Positions 16,322-19,912 of a DNA stretch of 19,912 nucleotides are shown here, in pieces (position 1 is the stretch's first letter; every line of letters begins with the position of its first letter). Both the position numbers and the translations under genes were made by a program. The notes beneath the pieces were generated by a model, which saw only the letters and a program-made list of their open reading frames with translations, was not told where the DNA came from and ran no database searches. Origin of the DNA: an uncultured Pseudomonas sp. (GTDB taxonomy: Bacteria > Pseudomonadota > Gammaproteobacteria > Pseudomonadales > Pseudomonadaceae); contig CALMID010000472.1 in assembly GCA_937863915.1 (NCBI GenBank), forward strand, positions 1 through 19,912, given 5' to 3'.

Positions 16322-16800
16322 CAGATGCCGTCCAGCTCAGACCACTCTTCTTCGCTCATCATCTTGTCCAGTTCAACCAGAATGAGCAGTTCGCCATTCT
16401 TGTTGCAGACGCCCTGGATGAACTTGGCAGACTCGTCGTTGCCCACGTTCGGCGCGGTTTCCACCTCAGACTGCCGCAGATAGACTACTTCGGCCACGCT
16501 GTCGACCAGAATGCCGACCACCTGCTTATCCGCCTCGATGATCACGATACGGGTGTTGTCGGTTACCGGAGCCGGCATCAAACCAAAGCGCTGACGGGTA
16601 TCGATCACCGTGACCACGTTGCCACGCAGGTTGATGATCCCCAGCACATAGCTGGGCGCACCCGGCACCGGGGCAATCTCGGTGTAGCGCAGCACTTCCT
16701 GCACCTGCATCACGTTGATGCCATAGGTTTCGTTATCCAGTCGGAACGTCACCCACTGCAGAATCGGATCTTCGGAACCTTGTGCAGAAGACTTTTTCAT
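16321..16800 (-). CDS. cheW: Chemotaxis coupling protein CheW
   Basis: CheW links methyl-accepting chemoreceptors to the histidine kinase CheA in the polar array. The 159-residue protein is a single CheW domain (about 14-150), with the core motif GIINLRGNVVTVIDTRQRFG that includes the conserved Arg (R59). The ATG at 16800 is preceded by GAGGGAACA, a good ribosome binding site. The gene follows parP after about 90 bases that contain two stem-loops, so its level may be set partly independently of parP. Confidence 0.97.
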   Translation of the reverse strand: MKKSSAQGSEDPILQWVTFRLDNETYGINVMQVQEVLRYTEIAPVPGAPSYVLGIINLRGNVVTVIDTRQRFGLMPAPVTDNTRIVIIEADKQVVGILVDSVAEVVYLRQSEVETAPNVGNDESAKFIQGVCNKNGELLILVELDKMMSEEEWSELDGI

Positions 16801-16839
16801 TGTTCCCTCGCCTCGTCAAAACCACCAATGGCGGCAAAT

Positions 16840-16853
16840 GCGGGTCTACCCGC
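16840..16853. repeat. Small hairpin upstream of cheW
   Basis: GCGGGT-CT-ACCCGC forms a perfect short inverted repeat in the parP-cheW gap, about 40 bases before the cheW start. On the minus strand it is followed by ATTTG, a poor T-tract. It may be an mRNA structure in the cheW leader. Confidence 0.35.
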
Positions 16854-16869
16854 TTGTTATCACTATAGA

Positions 16870-16889
16870 AGCCCAATTCTGATTGGGCT
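16870..16889 (-). terminator. Stem-loop just after parP
   Basis: AGCCCAAT and ATTGGGCT form an 8-bp perfect stem with a four-base loop, starting 2 bases after the parP stop. On the transcribed strand it is followed by TTCTATAG, so it is at most a weak, partial terminator between parP and cheW. Confidence 0.45.
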
Positions 16890-16891
16890 CG

Positions 16892-17803
16892 TCAAACCTT
16901 TGTCTTGCGCCGGTCGCTGGCCGTAATCAACTCGGCCAAAGCCGAGACATCCAGCAGCGCACACATATGCTCGATGACCGTGCCCGCCAGCCAGGGACGT
17001 TGAGTACGCTGGCTGCGCCACTTGACCTCGCGCGGATCGAGGCGGATCGAGCGGCTGACCTGATGCACGGCCAGCCCCCACTCGCACCCCTCGATGGAAA
17101 TCACATACTGCAGGCCCTCACGGCACTCGTCACGATAGCGTTCCGGCATCACCCAGCGCGCCGTATCGATGACCTTGAGGTTGCCACTCTGGCCCGGAAG
17201 GATACCGAGAAACCAGTCCGGCTGGCCGAACAAAGGCGTCAATTCCTGACCCGCCAGCGGGTAGATGGTACCCAGGCAAATCAGAGGCACTGCCAGGGTC
17301 AGGCCCGCCACATCGAACAGCAGGCACTCGAAGGACTCATCCGCCCAGCTCGGGCGCTCCACCCAGGGAGCACTGGCTGCCGGCACGGCCTCCTCAACAG
17401 CAGCAACCACCACCGGCCCGGGAGGCTCAACGCCAGGCTCGACCACCGCCGGCACAGCTTCGGCCACAACCGGAGGCTCGCCCACCGGCAGCAGACTGGG
17501 CAACAGCGAGGGCAAACCAAGCTCGCTTTTCAGCGGCGCGGCCATACGCTCCCCCAGGGGGACTACCTGAGCCAAGGGTTGTGGCTGACGGCGCGCATCG
17601 CGCACCTCTTCCTCCAGCACCGCTGCAGCAAAATCATCCAGACCGGCATCGTCAACCGTACTGGCAGTCGGATTGGCAATAATCGGCGCAACCTCGGTCG
17701 CTTCGGCAGCCTCCAGCTCGCTGGCAGCATCCTGCAACAACGCATCCAGATAGCTCTGCAGAGCCAGCTGGGAGCGGGTATTGAGGCGCTGGGGGCGATT
17801 CAT
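16892..17803 (-). CDS. parP: CheW-like array-localisation protein ParP
   Basis: ParP-type proteins join the array through a CheW-like domain, bind ParC, and hold the chemotaxis array at the cell pole. The 303-residue product begins MNRPQRLNTRSQLALQSYLD, a conserved N-terminal helix. It continues with an acidic part and a long Pro/Val/Ala-rich linker (about 90-150), and ends with a CheW-like domain (about 158-295). The ATG at 17803 has an AAAAGG ribosome binding site; the frame stays open to 17884, but only a TTG start exists there. The name relies on the order parC-parP-cheW, as described in Vibrio and matching PA1463. Confidence 0.87.
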   Translation of the reverse strand: MNRPQRLNTRSQLALQSYLDALLQDAASELEAAEATEVAPIIANPTASTVDDAGLDDFAAAVLEEEVRDARRQPQPLAQVVPLGERMAAPLKSELGLPSLLPSLLPVGEPPVVAEAVPAVVEPGVEPPGPVVVAAVEEAVPAASAPWVERPSWADESFECLLFDVAGLTLAVPLICLGTIYPLAGQELTPLFGQPDWFLGILPGQSGNLKVIDTARWVMPERYRDECREGLQYVISIEGCEWGLAVHQVSRSIRLDPREVKWRSQRTQRPWLAGTVIEHMCALLDVSALAELITASDRRKTKV

Positions 17804-17888
17804 CGGGACAACCTTTTGGCGATAGCTGTGCAACCTATCGGCTGCAGGCATCGGCAACTTGAGGGCCGGAACACAACAATGCAAGCCA

Positions 17889-18677
17889 TCACGCCACCTG
17901 AGTAGTCGGTTGATGGCTCAGCAGATGCTTGAGCAAGGCGCGGTAGGCGATCACCCCGCGGCTGTTGGCATCGAACTGCGACGGCGTCAGCCCTGCCCGA
18001 CTGGCATCGCGCAGGCGTGTATCAACCGGCACATAGGCCTGCCACAACTGCTCGGGATAGGTGTTGCGCAACAGACGCAGGGTCGTCATCGACGCCTGGG
18101 TACGGCGGTCGAACAGAGTCGGCACTATGGTGTAGGGCAAGGCCTGCTTGCGCGAGCGGTTGATCATGGTCAGGGTATTGGTCATCCGCTCCAGCCCCTT
18201 GACCGCAAGAAACTCGGTCTGCACCGGGATCACCAGCTGCTGACTGGCCGCCAGCGCGTTGACCATCAGCACGCCCAGCAGGGGCGGACTGTCGATAATG
18301 GCGTGATCAAACTGGTTCCACAGCTGCGCCAGGCTTTTGGCGATGACCAATCCCAGGCCGTTCTGTCCGGGAGACTGGCGCTCCAGAGTTGCCAATGCGG
18401 TGCTGGACGGCAACAAGGAAATACGCTCGTGACTGGTAGGCAAAAGCAGACGCTGCGGCAGACCGCGCGGCACGTTGCCCTGCTGCAGGAAGAGATCGTA
18501 GGTACTGTGTTCCAGAGCATCCGGATCATGACCGAAGTAGCTGGTCATTGAACCATGGGGGTCAAGATCGACCACCACCACGCGCTTGCCGGCATCGGCC
18601 AACAGGCCCGCCAAGGCAATCGACGTGGTGGTTTTGCCGACACCACCTTTCTGATTCGCAACAGCCCACACTCTCAT
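17889..18677 (-). CDS. parC: ParA-family ATPase ParC, polar placement of chemotaxis arrays
   Basis: This MinD/ParA-type ATPase is expected to recruit chemotaxis proteins to the old pole. The 262-residue protein starts MRVWAVANQKGGVGKTTTS, holding the deviant Walker A KGGVGKTT (10-17) with its signature lysine. It has Walker A' VVDLDPHGSMT and a Walker B-like IIDSPPLL. The ATG at 18677 has GAGAGG at a good distance; another ATG two codons upstream (18683) is too close to it, and the frame runs on into motD. There is no ParB partner or parS site here, which separates it from chromosome-partition ParA. Confidence 0.93.
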   Translation of the reverse strand: MRVWAVANQKGGVGKTTTSIALAGLLADAGKRVVVVDLDPHGSMTSYFGHDPDALEHSTYDLFLQQGNVPRGLPQRLLLPTSHERISLLPSSTALATLERQSPGQNGLGLVIAKSLAQLWNQFDHAIIDSPPLLGVLMVNALAASQQLVIPVQTEFLAVKGLERMTNTLTMINRSRKQALPYTIVPTLFDRRTQASMTTLRLLRNTYPEQLWQAYVPVDTRLRDASRAGLTPSQFDANSRGVIAYRALLKHLLSHQPTTQVA

Positions 18678-18726
18678 GGTCATGATCCTCTCGGCGGCGG
18701 CCTGGTTTGCCGAGACACTCGGCCAA

Positions 18727-19599
18727 TCAATTGGCCGGAGGCAAAGAATTGACGGCGCCCTCAGGCTGCGCCGGTAGTTGGGGTGTTTCTGCAGGTTGCG
18801 TGCCAGCCCGCTGCAATGCAGCATCCGGCTGAGCATGGGCGCTGCCCACACCACTCACGCTACGACGTATTTCCAGATTACGCGAAACCACCAGCACCAC
18901 ACGCCTATTGCGCCCACGTCCCTCGGCACTGTCATTCTCGGCAATCGGCTGGAACTCGCCATATCCCACGGCCGCCATGCGCCCTGGCCTTACACCATCG
19001 AGCGCCAACATTCTGACAATGCTCGCCGCCCGCGCCGTCGACAACTCCCAGTTGCTTGGATAAGGCCCAGCACTGATCGGGACGTTATCGGTAAATCCCT
19101 CAACGTGAATTGGGTTCTCGTAGGGTGCGAGGATGGCCGCGATCTTCTCGATGATGGCAAAGGCACCCTCGCTGGGCACCGCATCGCCACTGGAAAACAG
19201 CAGGCTGGAGTTCAGTTCGATCTCCACCCATAACTCGTTGCCGCGCACGGTCAACTGATTGGACTTGATCAGATCACCGAATGACTGGCGAACACTCAAG
19301 GCAATCTGGTTCAGCGAATCGGTAGCCCCCGTACTTTCCTCGCCTTCCGGGGCGGCATCCAGATCGGGCGAGAGCGTACGCGGTGGTTCTTCGCCAATGG
19401 CAATGGGCTTGGTCGAACGTTCCGGCTGGTTGAATACACCAACCAGAGTATCGGACAGGACCTTGTATTTGCCCTCGTTGACCGAGGAGATTGAGTACAT
19501 CACAACGAAAAAGGCAAACAGCAGGGTAATGAAGTCGGCATAAGACACCAGCCAGCGCTCATGATTCTCATGCTCTTCGTGACGCCGCCGCCGACTCAC
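18727..19599 (-). CDS. motD: Flagellar stator protein MotD (MotB-like)
   Basis: MotD pairs with MotC to form the second proton-driven stator of the Pseudomonas flagellum. The 290-residue protein has a basic N-terminus, one membrane helix (about 17-38) with the essential proton-binding Asp (D22, in SYADFITLLFAF), and a plug or linker segment. An OmpA-like peptidoglycan-binding domain follows (about 130-245, with GFTDNVPI and NWELSTARA). A Pro/Gln/Ala-rich tail of about 45 residues ends it. The start is GTG at 19599, four bases after the motC stop. The stop is 49 bases before parC. Confidence 0.95.
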   Translation of the reverse strand: MSRRRRHEEHENHERWLVSYADFITLLFAFFVVMYSISSVNEGKYKVLSDTLVGVFNQPERSTKPIAIGEEPPRTLSPDLDAAPEGEESTGATDSLNQIALSVRQSFGDLIKSNQLTVRGNELWVEIELNSSLLFSSGDAVPSEGAFAIIEKIAAILAPYENPIHVEGFTDNVPISAGPYPSNWELSTARAASIVRMLALDGVRPGRMAAVGYGEFQPIAENDSAEGRGRNRRVVLVVSRNLEIRRSVSGVGSAHAQPDAALQRAGTQPAETPQLPAQPEGAVNSLPPAN

Positions 19600-19603
19600 C
19601 GCC

Positions 19604-19912
19604 CTACTCCACGAAGCCTTGCAGCTTCATCTCGATGGCGCGCGGGTTTTCCCCTTCGGCAATGGACAGAATGCCTTCGAGCAGCATCTCGCGATAACGC
19701 GACTGCTGCAGCACCAGGGTCTTGAGCTTGTTGCCAATCGGCAGCAATAGCAGGTTGGCAAAGCTCACCCCGTAGATGGTGGCCACGAAGGCCACCGCGA
19801 TGCCCGAACCCAGCTTGGAGGGATCGGAGAGATTCTCCATCACGTGGATGAGCCCCATCCCCGCCCCCAGGATGCCCACGGTGGGGGCGTAGCCGCCGGC
19901 CCCGTCCCACCC
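19604..19912 (-). CDS. motC: Flagellar stator protein MotC (MotA-like), partial
   Basis: Only the C-terminal 103 codons are in the window; the N-terminus lies beyond the right edge. The visible part contains GYAPTVGILGAGMGLIHVMENLSDPSKLG (residues 7-35 of the fragment), with the two prolines characteristic of the MotA family channel, then the last membrane helix (AVAFVATIYGVSFANLLLLP) and the cytoplasmic tail ending GFVE. MotC forms the ion-conducting ring around MotD. The first few visible residues (GWDGAG) differ from the usual WEAAGGYAP pattern in a C-rich stretch at the window end. Confidence 0.92.
   Translation of the reverse strand, partial: GWDGAGGYAPTVGILGAGMGLIHVMENLSDPSKLGSGIAVAFVATIYGVSFANLLLLPIGNKLKTLVLQQSRYREMLLEGILSIAEGENPRAIEMKLQGFVE

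Noticed and set aside
16883..17905. 340-codon open frame opposite parP
   Set aside because: It is antisense to a clear CheW-like protein and shows no domain of its own.
17889..18677. Chromosome or plasmid partition ParA
   Set aside because: There is no ParB gene or parS-like site, and the neighbours are stator and chemotaxis genes, so ParC is the better reading.
18678..18854. N-terminal extension of ParC
   Set aside because: It overlaps the end of motD, and the conserved ParA start MRVWAVANQKGG begins at 18677 behind a good ribosome binding site.

Overview
The window looks like a piece of a Pseudomonas (Pseudomonadaceae) chromosome. It is GC-rich, densely coded, and its gene neighbourhoods match ones known from P. 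aeruginosa: smc next to a GntR-type regulator and alkB2; the ccmABCDEFGHI cytochrome c maturation operon; and the motC-motD-parC-parP-cheW-DUF2802 motility and chemotaxis block. Genus is judged from protein family and gene order, not from a database search; species is not determined. No rRNA, tRNA, CRISPR array, insertion sequence, prophage or integrase was seen. No stretch above 300 bases lacks a gene; the longest gaps are 4097-4258 and 13335-13494.

Layout. Positions 1-4096 (minus strand) hold smc, cut by the window edge about 20 codons before its expected end, preceded by a GntR/FCD regulator only 7 bases upstream. The alkane monooxygenase gene alkB2 (plus strand, 4259-5395) is divergent from the regulator, and a perfect 17-bp palindrome lies in the shared promoter region. 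A voltage-sensor-type potassium channel with a C-terminal zinc ribbon follows (5509-6336). It converges on the ccm operon at a bidirectional terminator (6345-6373).

Positions 6386-13334 (minus strand) are a complete nine-gene System I cytochrome c maturation operon, transcribed ccmA to ccmI, with starts and stops overlapping or nearly touching at every junction and several GTG starts. It exports heme, loads it on CcmE, keeps apocytochrome thiols reduced, and ligates heme in the periplasm. ccmD is only 58 codons and easily missed.

Divergent from ccmA are a FliK-like protein and a free-standing FlhB C-terminal-domain protein (13495-15383), joined by an ATGA overlap and far from any export gate gene. 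A periplasmic rhodanese (15343-15804, minus) converges and overlaps the FlhB-like gene. After a short gap holding a possible 18-codon ORF, the rest (15923-19912, minus) is the chemotaxis and stator block: partial motC, motD, parC, parP, cheW and a DUF2802 membrane protein. Together these encode a second flagellar stator and the machinery that places chemoreceptor arrays at the cell pole.

Most of the window is conserved core genome. The parts most worth a second look are the palindrome between the regulator and alkB2, the unusual ligand domain of that regulator, the orphan FliK/FlhB-C pair, and the DUF2802 protein. I did not find evidence of a wholly new system.
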